64,000 nucleotides of DNA from CAZLPZ01 sp964607245 (lineage in GTDB: Bacteria; Pseudomonadota; Alphaproteobacteria; Micavibrionales; Micavibrionaceae), in contig CAZSIB010000007.1 of NCBI GenBank assembly GCA_964607245.1, positions 1 through 64,000 of the forward strand, in the 5' to 3' direction. Under the pieces are notes generated by a model. The model was given only the letters and a program-made list of their open reading frames with translations. It was not told the origin of the DNA and made no database searches. Positions 36,753-46,421 of this stretch are shown here, piece after piece; position 1 is the first letter of the stretch, and every line of letters starts with the position of its first letter. Made by a program: the position numbers and the translations under genes.

Positions 36753-37813
36753 AAATTTTATTTGCAACAGCCCAGCCATTCCCGCCCCAAATGTTTGGCG
36801 GATTGCAAATGGATATCATTGAACTTGCGGGTCGTCTGCGCGCGCGGGGGCACGACACCGCGATTTTTTGTGGCCTTGCGGGGAGTGGATGGACCGGCTT
36901 TCGTGGGCGCGTGATGATGAAGATATCGCGCAAGCCCTATACAAAAGACGGAGATTTTAATCATAAAACCTATCGTGCGTGGTTCCCTAAGACTGCGATG
37001 AAAGACGTTGCAGATGACTTTCATCCCGATATTGTTGTGGTCGCAGCGCGAGAGCCTGTCCCGATTGCGCTTGCGGTGCGTGCGATTAGGATTCCGGTTG
37101 TGATGCTCCTCCAAGATGTTGAATTTCATGATCATGGCGGAGATTTTAAAGCGCTTGTCGATGTGCCGTGTGTTGCGAATTCATCGTATACAGCAGAAAA
37201 ATACAAACGTGCGTTTTCGGTGACGCCGCACGTAATTTATCCCATTATTGACTCAGATAAATATCGCGTTGTGCCGCAAAAAAAATACGTGCTGTTTGTA
37301 AATCCGCATCCTTTTAAAGGCGTTGAGATCGCGTGCGATGTGGCGCAACGTCTGCCACATATTCCTTTTGTTTTTCTTGAATCGTGGCCGCTGTCAAAAA
37401 CTGAAGATCGGGCGTTAACGTGTGCACTGAAGAATCTGCCGAATGTCATACGCCATGCGCCGGTCAAAGATATGAAGCCTTTTTACGCGGGGGCCAAAAT
37501 GATTTTGGTGCCCAGTCGTTGGGAGGAAGCCTTTGGTCGGATTGTGGCCGAGGCCCAGGTAAGTGGTATTCCGGCGATTTCAACACGCCGCGCGGGTCTT
37601 ATTGAGTCAACGGGGCCCGGAGGGATTTTGATTGATTTTGATGCACCGATTGAGAACTGGACATGCGCGGTTGAAAATCTGTGGGATGACGAAATGCTCT
37701 ATGGCGCTCTATCTGTGGCGGCGCGAAAGCACGCCGAACGTCCAGACATGAACCCGGACCAGCAAATCCGCACGTGGGAAAATATTTTAAAAAAATCGAC
37801 GGGATATCCATGA
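36749..37813 (+). CDS. Glycosyltransferase family 4 protein
   Basis: The 354-residue GT-B protein starts MKILFATAQPFPPQMFGGLQ. Its donor-site helix reads EEAFGRIVAEAQVSGIPAI, with both acidic residues of the E-x7-E motif. HPFKGVEIACDVA lies at the inter-domain region. It is one of the chain-building transferases of the locus and overlaps the next gene by ATGA. Confidence 0.92.
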   Translation: MKILFATAQPFPPQMFGGLQMDIIELAGRLRARGHDTAIFCGLAGSGWTGFRGRVMMKISRKPYTKDGDFNHKTYRAWFPKTAMKDVADDFHPDIVVVAAREPVPIALAVRAIRIPVVMLLQDVEFHDHGGDFKALVDVPCVANSSYTAEKYKRAFSVTPHVIYPIIDSDKYRVVPQKKYVLFVNPHPFKGVEIACDVAQRLPHIPFVFLESWPLSKTEDRALTCALKNLPNVIRHAPVKDMKPFYAGAKMILVPSRWEEAFGRIVAEAQVSGIPAISTRRAGLIESTGPGGILIDFDAPIENWTCAVENLWDDEMLYGALSVAARKHAERPDMNPDQQIRTWENILKKSTGYP

Positions 37814-38778
37814 ACAGCGTGAGAGAAACCGTATCGGTCATTATCCCCGCCTATCGTTCGGAGACCACCATTCCGCGTGCCGTGCGGTCTGCACTGGCCG
37901 AGCCATCGGTAATTCAAGTGATCGTGGTTGATGATGCATCGGGGGATCATACGCTGGATTTTGCAAGATCGGCAGATGATGGTACAGGGCGCTTGATTCT
38001 TGAGACACAACCCGAAAACAAAGGCCCTGCGGCCGCGCGGAATGTTGGATTGCATTTGGCAAAAGGGGACTGGGTTGCGCTTCTGGATGCCGATGATTAT
38101 TGGCTTTCTGGGCGGATCACGCGGTTGCTTGATGCAGCGCAGGATGTTGATTTTATCGCCGATGATTTATATCAAGAAATAGAAAACGATACAAATATGC
38201 CACGGCGTACGATTTTTTCAACAAGCATGTCTTTACCTCGTACCGTCATATTTTCTGAATTTGTCCAGTCGAATATCACGCAAGCGAGGATTGAACGTGC
38301 CGAACTGGGGTTTATCAAACCACTGATCCGGTGGTCGTTTTTAAATGAAAAAAAGATATCTTATCGTGAGGATTTGCGTCTGGGTGAAGATTACGAATTA
38401 TACGCGCGTGCACTGGCGCACGGCGCACGCATGAAAATTATTCCGGCCTGTGGGTATGTGTCTGTTGTGCGAAATAACTCACTGAGCGCCCGGCACACCA
38501 TCGACGATTTGCGCCGCCTGCGAGATTGTGATGCGGATTTAATGAAGATTGCAGGATTAGCGCAAACGGACAAGCGCATTTTATCCGCGCATGCAAGATC
38601 GATTGATTGCCGCCTTCAATGGCGATTGATGATCGAGGCCGTTAAAAAGAGAGATGTTTCCGCCGGGCTTACGACATTTTTCCGGCCTTGGCCTGTGCCC
38701 GTATACCTGATCCAACAATTATGGGGAGAAGCCGTGCGGCGCTTTATCAAGAAACGGTACGGTGATACAAAAAACTAA
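37810..38778 (+). CDS. Glycosyltransferase family 2 protein (ExoU/ExoW-like)
   Basis: The 322-residue protein starts MNSVRETVSVIIPAYRSE and has VDDASGDHT and LLDADDYW. It is close in plan to the GT2 encoded at 43865 (same GPAAARN block, same C-terminal layout), so the two are probably paralogues that act on different acceptors. Its stop overlaps the stop of the convergent kinase-like gene. Confidence 0.9.
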   Translation: MNSVRETVSVIIPAYRSETTIPRAVRSALAEPSVIQVIVVDDASGDHTLDFARSADDGTGRLILETQPENKGPAAARNVGLHLAKGDWVALLDADDYWLSGRITRLLDAAQDVDFIADDLYQEIENDTNMPRRTIFSTSMSLPRTVIFSEFVQSNITQARIERAELGFIKPLIRWSFLNEKKISYREDLRLGEDYELYARALAHGARMKIIPACGYVSVVRNNSLSARHTIDDLRRLRDCDADLMKIAGLAQTDKRILSAHARSIDCRLQWRLMIEAVKKRDVSAGLTTFFRPWPVPVYLIQQLWGEAVRRFIKKRYGDTKN

Positions 38779-39506
38779 CCGCGAAAGATAAAACGGTAGA
38801 GAAAACCGGGAATATACCGCCGCCGTGCATAAAGAACCGCGCCGATGATGGGCGTTTTTGTCCGTTCAAGAACAAGTTTTAGATGAGAGAGGACGGGCAT
38901 TCGGCTTTTCTCGGCCCGCACAGAAATTAGAATGCCATCACAAAGTCGCGCGAGCCGAAGCGTATGAGGCGAGGCCAAGGCATTATTCACATGAATGATA
39001 ATAACATTAAAATAAGATTGGCAATTGGCTATAAATTGAGTGAATGCCGCTGTGTTTTCGGGGATGTTTGAATGATTGTGATCCCCCAAAACAGCCACAT
39101 GAAAATTCGTTTTTTCAAGACGCGCAATCGGCCGTCCTGGTTTTTGGGGCGTGTTTAAAAATGCGGTGATTGTTGTAGGAATTTGAAATGTCGGCATATC
39201 GCTTTTTCCGCACGACATTCCTGCATCAATCAATAACACGCGCCGTTGATCACGCTCTGCCGCAAGCCAGGCAAGATCGGCGGCAAGAACACCTGCCCCT
39301 TCGTCTGTGTGCGCACTGATAACACATAACATTGTGGCGCTCTCCGCTTTATTTTTGGCAGGCAGGATTTGATCGAGGAGACCCGATATTTTTGCGGTTG
39401 GCAAAGCCACCTGAAACGTTCCCGAAATTTGCGCGATCAAATCGAGGAATGATTTTTCAAACAAATCGGCGTCATAGGCCGGCTGCTGCGCGTGTGATTG
39501 GGTCAT
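38775..39506 (-). CDS. BY-kinase-like protein with degenerate P-loop
   Basis: The 243-residue protein has the shape of the cytosolic tyrosine kinase (CpsD/ExoP C-terminal) that controls chain length. The Walker A region reads SAHTDEGAG (64–72) instead of an xGEGKST loop, so the lysine is missing. The Walker A' strand remains as VLLIDAG (90–96). A tail of RRRYIPGFLYRF holds only two tyrosines. Kinase activity is therefore doubtful; it may be a structural partner of the Wzz-type protein, whose gene overlaps it by ATGA. Confidence 0.82.
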   Translation of the reverse strand: MTQSHAQQPAYDADLFEKSFLDLIAQISGTFQVALPTAKISGLLDQILPAKNKAESATMLCVISAHTDEGAGVLAADLAWLAAERDQRRVLLIDAGMSCGKSDMPTFQIPTTITAFLNTPQKPGRPIARLEKTNFHVAVLGDHNHSNIPENTAAFTQFIANCQSYFNVIIIHVNNALASPHTLRLARLCDGILISVRAEKSRMPVLSHLKLVLERTKTPIIGAVLYARRRYIPGFLYRFIFRG

Positions 39507-40771
39507 GCGGTCACCGAATTTTTCTCATGTCGCCAGAAACTTTCAAGAACAGGAAGGCTTAGTGCTGCTGTGATCTGTTCGGCGCGTGTTATGCGGTCAT
39601 CAATCATCTCGGATAAAAATGCGATCAGCGCGGCAAGCAAAAAACCCGCGCATAAAAACGTGATCAAAAGCAGATTTTTATGTTGCGATAGAGGGGTCGT
39701 TGGTCGAACAGGTTCTTCCATCATGACCAGGCGCGACATGTTTTGCTTTGCTAAAAGGTCGTTCACGCGCGCTTCTTCGCTGCGTTGATGATAATATTTA
39801 TAATTCTCTGAATCGATTTTGAGGCGCTGTTCCAAGGTTTCATACGCATTGCGATGATCTTCCAGATATGAAATACGCGTATCAATTTGAGTAAGTCGCG
39901 TATAAAGCGGACCGCCGTTTCCGGCCTCGGTTAAATCCTGTTGGCGGCGTTTTACATCGTTTTTTGCATCTTGGATCAAAGCATTGAGGCGCGTGACGGT
40001 TGGGCTTGAACGATTATACGTCGCAAGTGCATCGACGCGTTTCGATTCAAGTTCGGCCAAACGGTTTTGCGCGGTATTGACGGCTTGGTATGCGAGAGCC
40101 GAAAGCTCTCTTTTCTCGCGTAAAAGCTCATCCATCTCTGTCCCAAGATCGGATATCCCCAGGGTTTGTTTCAAATTCTGAAACTCAGTTTGGGTTTCGA
40201 TCATACTCGCCTGGGCCTTGGTCGTTTGAACCTGCAGAAAGTCAGTTTGTGGATTGCTGTAAAGTTCCTGTTGGCGGATCATAAACCGATCCATCAAGAG
40301 GCGCAGGGCGACTTGCGCTATTTGTGGATCGGTGTGTGTCATACGAATATCGATGACGTTATTCCGTGGGTCATTTGTTGCCTTGACCGCGCGGGACAGC
40401 CGCGCGACGGCCTGGGCGGTTATCGCCGAATTTTTGTTCGGCGATTCAAGATCCGGATAAAGCTTTTGGGTACCAATCCCTGTCACGACATCATTCAACA
40501 AAGCGGGGCTTGCCAGGATTTTTAAATGTGCTTGGATCAGTTCGTTACGTTCAGAATCCGAAAAGCCAGGTTGGTTCGGCGAAGCCAGATGAACGCGCGG
40601 GGCTGCATCGGGATCAAATTTAACCAGAATACTCCCATAGGCCATGTATTGCGGGACAAGTCCACGTACATAAAACGACCCCGCCGCAACAACGCACGCA
40701 AAGACAATCAGAAAACGAAATTTCTGACGAAACAAAAGGGTCAACAGCCCACGGAAACTTGGATCAATCAT
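39503..40771 (-). CDS. Wzz/GumC-type polysaccharide co-polymerase
   Basis: The 422-residue inner-membrane protein has an N-terminal membrane segment (about 17–38), a long periplasmic coiled-coil region (about 130–350, rich in Q, E, L) and a C-terminal membrane segment (NLLLITFLCAGFLLAAL). This is the layout of ExoP/GumC without the kinase. It would set chain length and link polymerase to the export channel. I start at MIDPSFRGLL (40771); a GTG start at 40858 is possible. Confidence 0.88.
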   Translation of the reverse strand: MIDPSFRGLLTLLFRQKFRFLIVFACVVAAGSFYVRGLVPQYMAYGSILVKFDPDAAPRVHLASPNQPGFSDSERNELIQAHLKILASPALLNDVVTGIGTQKLYPDLESPNKNSAITAQAVARLSRAVKATNDPRNNVIDIRMTHTDPQIAQVALRLLMDRFMIRQQELYSNPQTDFLQVQTTKAQASMIETQTEFQNLKQTLGISDLGTEMDELLREKRELSALAYQAVNTAQNRLAELESKRVDALATYNRSSPTVTRLNALIQDAKNDVKRRQQDLTEAGNGGPLYTRLTQIDTRISYLEDHRNAYETLEQRLKIDSENYKYYHQRSEEARVNDLLAKQNMSRLVMMEEPVRPTTPLSQHKNLLLITFLCAGFLLAALIAFLSEMIDDRITRAEQITAALSLPVLESFWRHEKNSVTA

Positions 40772-40981
40772 TGGTCTTTGGAATAGCGGCGTGCGGGCCG
40801 CTTTCTTTCTGTTTTTATGCCATGCGTGAAAATCCCTGTATTCATAACCGAGTAACACCCATTTGGGAATAAAAAAATCGCTTTATTTATATACATAATT
40901 ATAAATCAAAATCAGTGTTATTTTAGGGGGTTCCTTGTTATATGTCGGGGGGCTGTAATTGAAGAAAGAGGTCTCGCGTCA

Positions 40982-41722
40982 ATGACAATATATCAAAAAT
41001 GGATATTTCTCCTTATTCTTTTGGGGGGCCTGATTTTTTCGGCCGCGGCGTGGGCGGATCTTCCGTTTTTCACCCGTTTCTCATCGGCTCTTGACCGGAA
41101 AGTTTGGCAAAAGTCCGATGGCTGGGTCAATGGCAATCATCAATCTTGTGAATGGCGGGGGGATGCGGCAGAAATTCGCGCAGGGCGGTTGACATTAGTT
41201 CTATCCAAGCGCCCCGGAAAATTAAGACCATTTTCCTGTGGTGAGATTCAAACACAAGCGCGTTTTGGCTATGGCCGATATGAGGCCCGGATGCGCAGCG
41301 CTGTTGGTTCTGGGTTGAATACGGCGTTCTTCACGTATATCGGGCCGCCGATGGGCGTGCCGCATCATGACGAGATCGATTTTGAATTTTTGGGGAAAAA
41401 TCCTCGAGCGGTTGAAATTGCACACTGGGTATCTGGGGTTAAAATTGCATCACATGTCGTTGATTTAAAATTTGATTCATCGCGCACCTACCATGACTAT
41501 GCCTTTGACTGGTCGCCGCATTCTATCCGGTGGTATGTCGATGGAAATCTGGTCCATGAAACCTTGCCGGATGAACCCATCCCCAAAAATCCAGGAAAGA
41601 TATTCTTTAGTCTATGGTCGGGGTCCCCGGAATGGATGGGAAGCTTTACCTATGATAAGCCTGTGCGGGCCGATATTTTATGGGTGAAATATACTCCCAT
41701 GCCCGTCGAGGGGAAAAAATAA
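40982..41722 (+). CDS. Secreted GH16 glycanase (ExoK-like)
   Basis: The 246-residue protein has a signal peptide ending AWA (residue 25) and a GH16 jelly-roll domain. The catalytic motif ExDxE is intact: E131, D133 and E135 in DEIDFEF. GH16 enzymes in exo clusters cut the nascent polymer and set its length, as ExoK does. Two cysteines (C56, C86) may form a disulfide. It is the first gene of a second plus-strand run; its TAA overlaps the next ATG. Confidence 0.92.
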   Translation: MTIYQKWIFLLILLGGLIFSAAAWADLPFFTRFSSALDRKVWQKSDGWVNGNHQSCEWRGDAAEIRAGRLTLVLSKRPGKLRPFSCGEIQTQARFGYGRYEARMRSAVGSGLNTAFFTYIGPPMGVPHHDEIDFEFLGKNPRAVEIAHWVSGVKIASHVVDLKFDSSRTYHDYAFDWSPHSIRWYVDGNLVHETLPDEPIPKNPGKIFFSLWSGSPEWMGSFTYDKPVRADILWVKYTPMPVEGKK

Positions 41723-42870
41723 TGCAGTCTTCGCCCGCCACGCGCATTTTGTATCTGGTGCATGATCTGAACGATTCTGCCGTGCATCAACGTTGCCGGA
41801 TGCTCTCGGATGGCGGCGCCTGCGTGACGCTCAAGGGGTTTTATCGCGGTGCCGAACCCCCAAAAACAGTTCCTGGTGCGGATCATATCCTGTCGTTGGG
41901 TCGGACCTATAACGGCGGGTTTCTTCACCGGATCTACAAGGCGCTTTGCGCCTGGATTTTCTGGGCACGTCATGCGGTGGGCGACGGGCCGGTCGATATC
42001 GTGATTGCGCGGAATCTCGAGATGCTGGTGCTCGCACACCGCGCGCGCGGATTTTTTAAAAAACCGCCGGTTTTGGTCTATGAAGTTTTGGATATTCACC
42101 GCTTGATGCTCGGGGCGGGGATGCCCGCGCGGTTGCTCCGCCGGGTGGAGGCGTTTTTTTTACCTGTCGTCCGGATGATCATCACATCATCCCCGGCCTT
42201 TATGACGGAGTATTTTGAAAATTTTTATTCCAGTTTGCCGCGCGTGCAACTGGTTGAAAATAAAATCTATGATCCGGATAGGCACATCACAGGCACGTGT
42301 CAACAATTGACCCCGGCGCCACCTTGGGTGATTGGATGGTTTGGGGTGTTACGATGCCGGAAAAGCCTGATCTTACTGCGTGATCTGGTGCGGGCGTATC
42401 CGGACCGCATCCGTGTTGATTTGAGAGGTCGTCCCGCACTCGATCAAATACCCGACTTTCACGACATCGTGGCGGCGACGCCCGGAATGCATTATGAGGG
42501 TCCGTATAAACACCCGGATGATTTGGAATCGATCTACAGCGCTGTTCATTTTGTTTGGGCGATTGATCTTTACGAAGAAGGGCAGAATTCATCGTGGCTG
42601 TTGCCTAACCGTATTTATGCCAGTGGCGCCTATCGTCGCCCGTCCCTCGTGCAGGCGGGGGTTGAAACCGCCCGGTTTGCCGGGGCGCGCGGGATTGGCG
42701 TGCCGCTCTCGCGTCCCATGGAGGACAGCATTAAAGAATTTTTTGCCACTTTAACACCTGAAAAATATACACATCTGGCCCAGGCGATGGTGTGCGTGCG
42801 ACTATCCGATTTTGTGGCAGCCCGCGAAGACGCCGTCGAGTTTGTTGCGGCATTACAAGAGGTCGTATAA
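41722..42870 (+). CDS. Glycosyltransferase, GT-B type
   Basis: The 382-residue protein starts MQSSPATRILYLVHDLND and contains VDIVIARNLEMLVLAHR, a GT4-like acceptor domain. The C-terminal half has WVIGWFGVLRCRKSL and GPYKHPDDL, close to glycosyl-transferase-1 domains. The second-domain E-x7-E is not evident. It is coupled on both sides by TAATG overlaps. Substrate unknown. Confidence 0.82.
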   Translation: MQSSPATRILYLVHDLNDSAVHQRCRMLSDGGACVTLKGFYRGAEPPKTVPGADHILSLGRTYNGGFLHRIYKALCAWIFWARHAVGDGPVDIVIARNLEMLVLAHRARGFFKKPPVLVYEVLDIHRLMLGAGMPARLLRRVEAFFLPVVRMIITSSPAFMTEYFENFYSSLPRVQLVENKIYDPDRHITGTCQQLTPAPPWVIGWFGVLRCRKSLILLRDLVRAYPDRIRVDLRGRPALDQIPDFHDIVAATPGMHYEGPYKHPDDLESIYSAVHFVWAIDLYEEGQNSSWLLPNRIYASGAYRRPSLVQAGVETARFAGARGIGVPLSRPMEDSIKEFFATLTPEKYTHLAQAMVCVRLSDFVAAREDAVEFVAALQEVV

Positions 42871-43868
42871 TGGATCAACTTCGTGTTTTAATTGTTATTC
42901 CGTGTTTAAATGAAGCGGCTTTTATTGACGCATTAGTACGATTCCTTGTCGCGGATTGTGCCGATATGGATTATCATTTGGTCATTGCGGATGGTGGGTC
43001 GACTGACGGAACGATAAACATTGCCCAAGGCCTGGCGCGTGAATTTCCACGTGTGGATTACATGGATAATCCAAAGAAAATCCAATCTGCGGCGGTGAAT
43101 CGTGTGGTTCAGCTTTATGGTGATGAGGCGGATATCTTGATCCGGCTCGATGCCCATGCGACCTATCCGAAAGGATATTGCAAAACCCTGATGAGCGAGG
43201 CGCAGGACCATGGCGCAGACAGTGTTGTGGTGACCATGCAGGCCCAAGGGCATGGGGCAGTTCAATATACAATCGCGATCGCCCAGAATTCCAAGATTGG
43301 GAATGGCGGATCCGCCCATCGCGGGATGACGGCTCAAAATGGGGAATGGGTAGATCATGGTCATCATGCGCTTATGCGGATCCCCGCTTTCCGCGCAGTG
43401 GGTGGATATGATGAAAATTTTTCACACAATGAAGATGCCGAACTCGATATTCGCCTGACGTGCGCGGGGTATAAAATTTGGCTGACCCGCGCAACGTTTA
43501 TGATTTATTATCCGCGTTCCAATTATGCAGCGCTTTTTCGGCAATACATGAATTATGGCGCGGGGCGTGCCCGGACGTTGATGAAACATCGATTACGTCC
43601 CAAAATACGCCAAACATTGCCGATGTTTGTGCTTCCGGCCTTTATAATGGCCTCCTTGGGTATTGTATATCCAGTATTCTTTGTCCCTGTTTGGATGTGG
43701 GTTATCACCTGTCTTTCCTATGGCGTCATCTTGGGGATACAGGCCGGGCAGGGGATTAATTTTCAAATTGGATGGGCCGCGATGGTGATGCATGCGGGGT
43801 GGTCGATTGGCTTTTGGAAGGTCTGCGCCCAGAATACTATCAAAAAAATACGTAAGGACGGATCATGA
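42870..43868 (+). CDS. ExoA-like glycosyltransferase family 2 membrane protein
   Basis: The 332-residue protein starts MDQLRVLIVIPCLNEAAF and has ADGGSTDGT and LDAHATYPKGY. The C-terminus contains two or three membrane segments (about 255–310). This layout matches ExoA, which adds the second sugar of succinoglycan. Overlaps with both neighbours suggest coupled translation. Confidence 0.9.
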   Translation: MDQLRVLIVIPCLNEAAFIDALVRFLVADCADMDYHLVIADGGSTDGTINIAQGLAREFPRVDYMDNPKKIQSAAVNRVVQLYGDEADILIRLDAHATYPKGYCKTLMSEAQDHGADSVVVTMQAQGHGAVQYTIAIAQNSKIGNGGSAHRGMTAQNGEWVDHGHHALMRIPAFRAVGGYDENFSHNEDAELDIRLTCAGYKIWLTRATFMIYYPRSNYAALFRQYMNYGAGRARTLMKHRLRPKIRQTLPMFVLPAFIMASLGIVYPVFFVPVWMWVITCLSYGVILGIQAGQGINFQIGWAAMVMHAGWSIGFWKVCAQNTIKKIRKDGS

Positions 43869-44836
43869 CCTCTATTGACGTTTCGGTCATCATTGCAGCC
43901 TATAATATAGAAGGTTACATCGCCCGTGCGGTCGGGAGTGCACTGGGTCAAACTGGGGTGCGTATCCAGGTTATCGTTGTGGATGATTGTTCGACAGACG
44001 CGACGGTTCACGTCCTCTCGACAATCAACGACCCGCGGCTTGAGGTGCTGTGCTTATCTCAAAATAGCGGGCCCAGTGCAGCGCGGAATGCCGGAATCCG
44101 CGCGGCAAAAGGGGAATGGATTGCGGTTCTCGACGGTGATGACGCGATGGCACCCGACCGGATCCATACTCTCCTTCATACGGCGCGCCAAGAAAATGCC
44201 GATATCGTCGTCGATAATTTGATGGTGTTGACTGACGATACGATCGAGAATAGCGGCGTTCAGGGAAGAGAGATGTTTTCAAAAAAGAAACTTGAGAAAA
44301 ACAAAATTCTCACCCTGGATCAGTTTATCCGCCATAATCAATCTTTTCTCGGGGGGTATACTTTTGGGTATATGAAACCCATGGTCAGGGTAGCGTTTTT
44401 GAAAAAGCATGGGCTGTCGTATGACCCGATCATTCGTGTCGGTGAAGATTATATGTTCATGGTGTCTGCGCTTGCGCTTGGGGCGCGGTGTGTTGTGGTT
44501 CCGCGTGCGCTTTATAATTACACGGTCCGCAAAGGATCGATCTCGCATCGGCTAATCCCTGCTGACATAAACCGCATCGCTGCGTGTGATGACAAGATTA
44601 TCGCCCAATATGGGGCCTTGTTTTCGGATGCTGCATGGGCGGCGCAGCGGTTGCGGACCAAACGGATCAGGAGCGCCTGCTCCTACATTCAGCTTGTCGA
44701 GGGGATTAAGAAGAGAAATATAGGGGAGTGCCGACAGGCGATTTGCGCGTCGCCCCTTTGTGTGATCGGTTTGTGGCGGCCTGTTGCGGTGCGTATCATG
44801 CGCTTGATTAAAAAGGGTGTAGGTCATGCCGCGTAA
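43865..44836 (+). CDS. Glycosyltransferase family 2 protein (ExoU/ExoW-like)
   Basis: The 323-residue GT-A enzyme starts MTSIDVSVIIAAYNIE and has VDDCSTDAT, GPSAARNAG and LDGDDAM. It is the apparent paralogue of the gene at 37810. It overlaps the previous gene by ATGA and the next by 11 bases. Confidence 0.9.
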   Translation: MTSIDVSVIIAAYNIEGYIARAVGSALGQTGVRIQVIVVDDCSTDATVHVLSTINDPRLEVLCLSQNSGPSAARNAGIRAAKGEWIAVLDGDDAMAPDRIHTLLHTARQENADIVVDNLMVLTDDTIENSGVQGREMFSKKKLEKNKILTLDQFIRHNQSFLGGYTFGYMKPMVRVAFLKKHGLSYDPIIRVGEDYMFMVSALALGARCVVVPRALYNYTVRKGSISHRLIPADINRIAACDDKIIAQYGALFSDAAWAAQRLRTKRIRSACSYIQLVEGIKKRNIGECRQAICASPLCVIGLWRPVAVRIMRLIKKGVGHAA

Positions 44837-46043
44837 TCATCATCTCGATACAATACCGAGTTTTTCATCGCGCTATAGCCTAGGCCTTGTTGCCGTCACA
44901 ATGCTGTTGCTGGCATATTCGATACTCTTCAAGATGCTGCCAATTTTGATCTTCTTGATGATTTGGTTTGCGCATATCGCGTATCACCCGCGCGCGGTTT
45001 TTACGCCCAAATGGCGGGATATGATCGTGTTATTTCTCCCTTTACTTGCGCTCTCTTCTGCGCTCTGGTCGCCCTTTCCAGCAGGGACGGCTTATGCGGG
45101 TCTAGAATACATCGCGATGGTGTTTTGCGCGATCATCTGCGCCCGGTTTATTGAGATGAAAGGATTTCTTTTGGGGCTCTCGGCAGGGGGGATGGCTGTT
45201 GTGTGGATTGCGATTTTAAGTGGGCAATACACGATCGATTATATCAGCGGCGAAAGATCCTTAGTTGGTTATTTTGGATCAAAAAATATTACGGGACTAT
45301 TGTCTGAAATCACGATCATCGCAGCGATTTTTGTTTTTCTGATGCGCGGTGTGTCATGGTGGGAAAAAATAGTCCTTGGAATTATTCCTTGTGGGCTTGG
45401 ATTTACAGGGTTATGGCTCAGCCATTCGGTGTCTTCTGGACTTTCGTTATGCGTAGCTTTGTTGGTGATGGGATGTATCTGGGCGTTTGTGCGGTGCCCA
45501 CGGGAGATGCGTCAATTTTTACTTATTTTTATGGCGCTTTTTGGCGTGACCGCGAGTTTGTTTGCGGCAGGGTTGATGCCCGAGGGATACGGGGCGTTAT
45601 TTGAGATTCTCGGGAAAAATCCGAATCTCACAGGCCGGACGTATCTTTGGGCCGAAGGGATAAAAATCGTGCGCGAAAATCCAATATTCGGGCATGGGTA
45701 TCAGGCCTTTTGGCAACCGGGTGTGGCGGCAGCCGAACAATACTGGAAAGAATTTGGGATCGACAATAAAAGAGGATTTCACTTCCACAACATCTTTATC
45801 CAAACCGGGGTTGATTTGGGGATCGTTGGCGTTGTCGCTGTGATTGGCCTTCTTCTGTTCGGGTGGGTGCGTGGCATTCATGCGGCAATAACAAACGATA
45901 AGAATATAGAATATATTGCAATCGCCGTTTTTATGGCGATGTTCACAACGCGCGCCTTTGTCGAGGTGGATTGGTTAGGGCCGTTTGGTGCCGCCACATT
46001 CATCTTTTTCTATCTTTTATCATGCGCGTATAAAAGACTCTAA
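44826..46043 (+). CDS. O-antigen ligase/polymerase-like membrane protein (Wzy/ExoQ type)
   Basis: The 405-residue protein has about ten hydrophobic segments. The large periplasmic loop before the last helices contains GRTYLWAEGIKIVRENPIFG and FHFHNIFIQTGVDLG, the WzyC-type pattern. In this setting it is most likely the exopolysaccharide polymerase. It ends the plus-strand run and meets the Cys-rich gene tail to tail with a four-base overlap. Confidence 0.88.
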   Translation: MPRNHHLDTIPSFSSRYSLGLVAVTMLLLAYSILFKMLPILIFLMIWFAHIAYHPRAVFTPKWRDMIVLFLPLLALSSALWSPFPAGTAYAGLEYIAMVFCAIICARFIEMKGFLLGLSAGGMAVVWIAILSGQYTIDYISGERSLVGYFGSKNITGLLSEITIIAAIFVFLMRGVSWWEKIVLGIIPCGLGFTGLWLSHSVSSGLSLCVALLVMGCIWAFVRCPREMRQFLLIFMALFGVTASLFAAGLMPEGYGALFEILGKNPNLTGRTYLWAEGIKIVRENPIFGHGYQAFWQPGVAAAEQYWKEFGIDNKRGFHFHNIFIQTGVDLGIVGVVAVIGLLLFGWVRGIHAAITNDKNIEYIAIAVFMAMFTTRAFVEVDWLGPFGAATFIFFYLLSCAYKRL

Positions 46044-46420
46044 TATTGCCGTCGCTCATCGAAACGGAACGGGTCTGCGCTGCTGGGCGCAGATGTCAGG
46101 GATTCGCGTTCCGTGCAAAGTGATTTTGTTTTTGCCGCGTCCCGCAGACAGGCCCCACGATCATCATAGGTACAGACCGCAACCCGACCTGAATCAATGA
46201 CGCAATAGGGGCGTTCTCCAGAACGAAAGAAATCTGCCTCTGGGTTAATTCCACAATACATTTCGGGGCTTTGGCCCGCCTGACGACAGGATTCGATGTC
46301 ATCGTAAACGCATTCTGGCGATCCACCGGAAGAAAAAGTACAAAATGGCGCAGCATGAGATAAAGATGGAAACAAGAAAAAAGAAAATGCGCCAAGGGTG
46401 ATTGTAAACCGTCTGAACAT
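46040..46420 (-). CDS. Secreted protein with two four-cysteine modules
   Basis: The 126-residue protein has a signal peptide (ending SHA, about residue 23). The mature part is a tandem duplication of a module with the pattern C-x9-C-x7-C-x10-C. The first runs from FCTFSSGG to MYC and the second from YCVIDSGR to SLC. Each has YDD after its second cysteine. The four cysteines per module likely form disulfides in the periplasm. The ATG is one base after the stop of the upstream export lipoprotein gene, so the two are translated together. I know no function for it. Confidence 0.8.
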   Translation of the reverse strand: MFRRFTITLGAFSFFLFPSLSHAAPFCTFSSGGSPECVYDDIESCRQAGQSPEMYCGINPEADFFRSGERPYCVIDSGRVAVCTYDDRGACLRDAAKTKSLCTERESLTSAPSSADPFRFDERRQY

Positions 46421-46421
46421 C

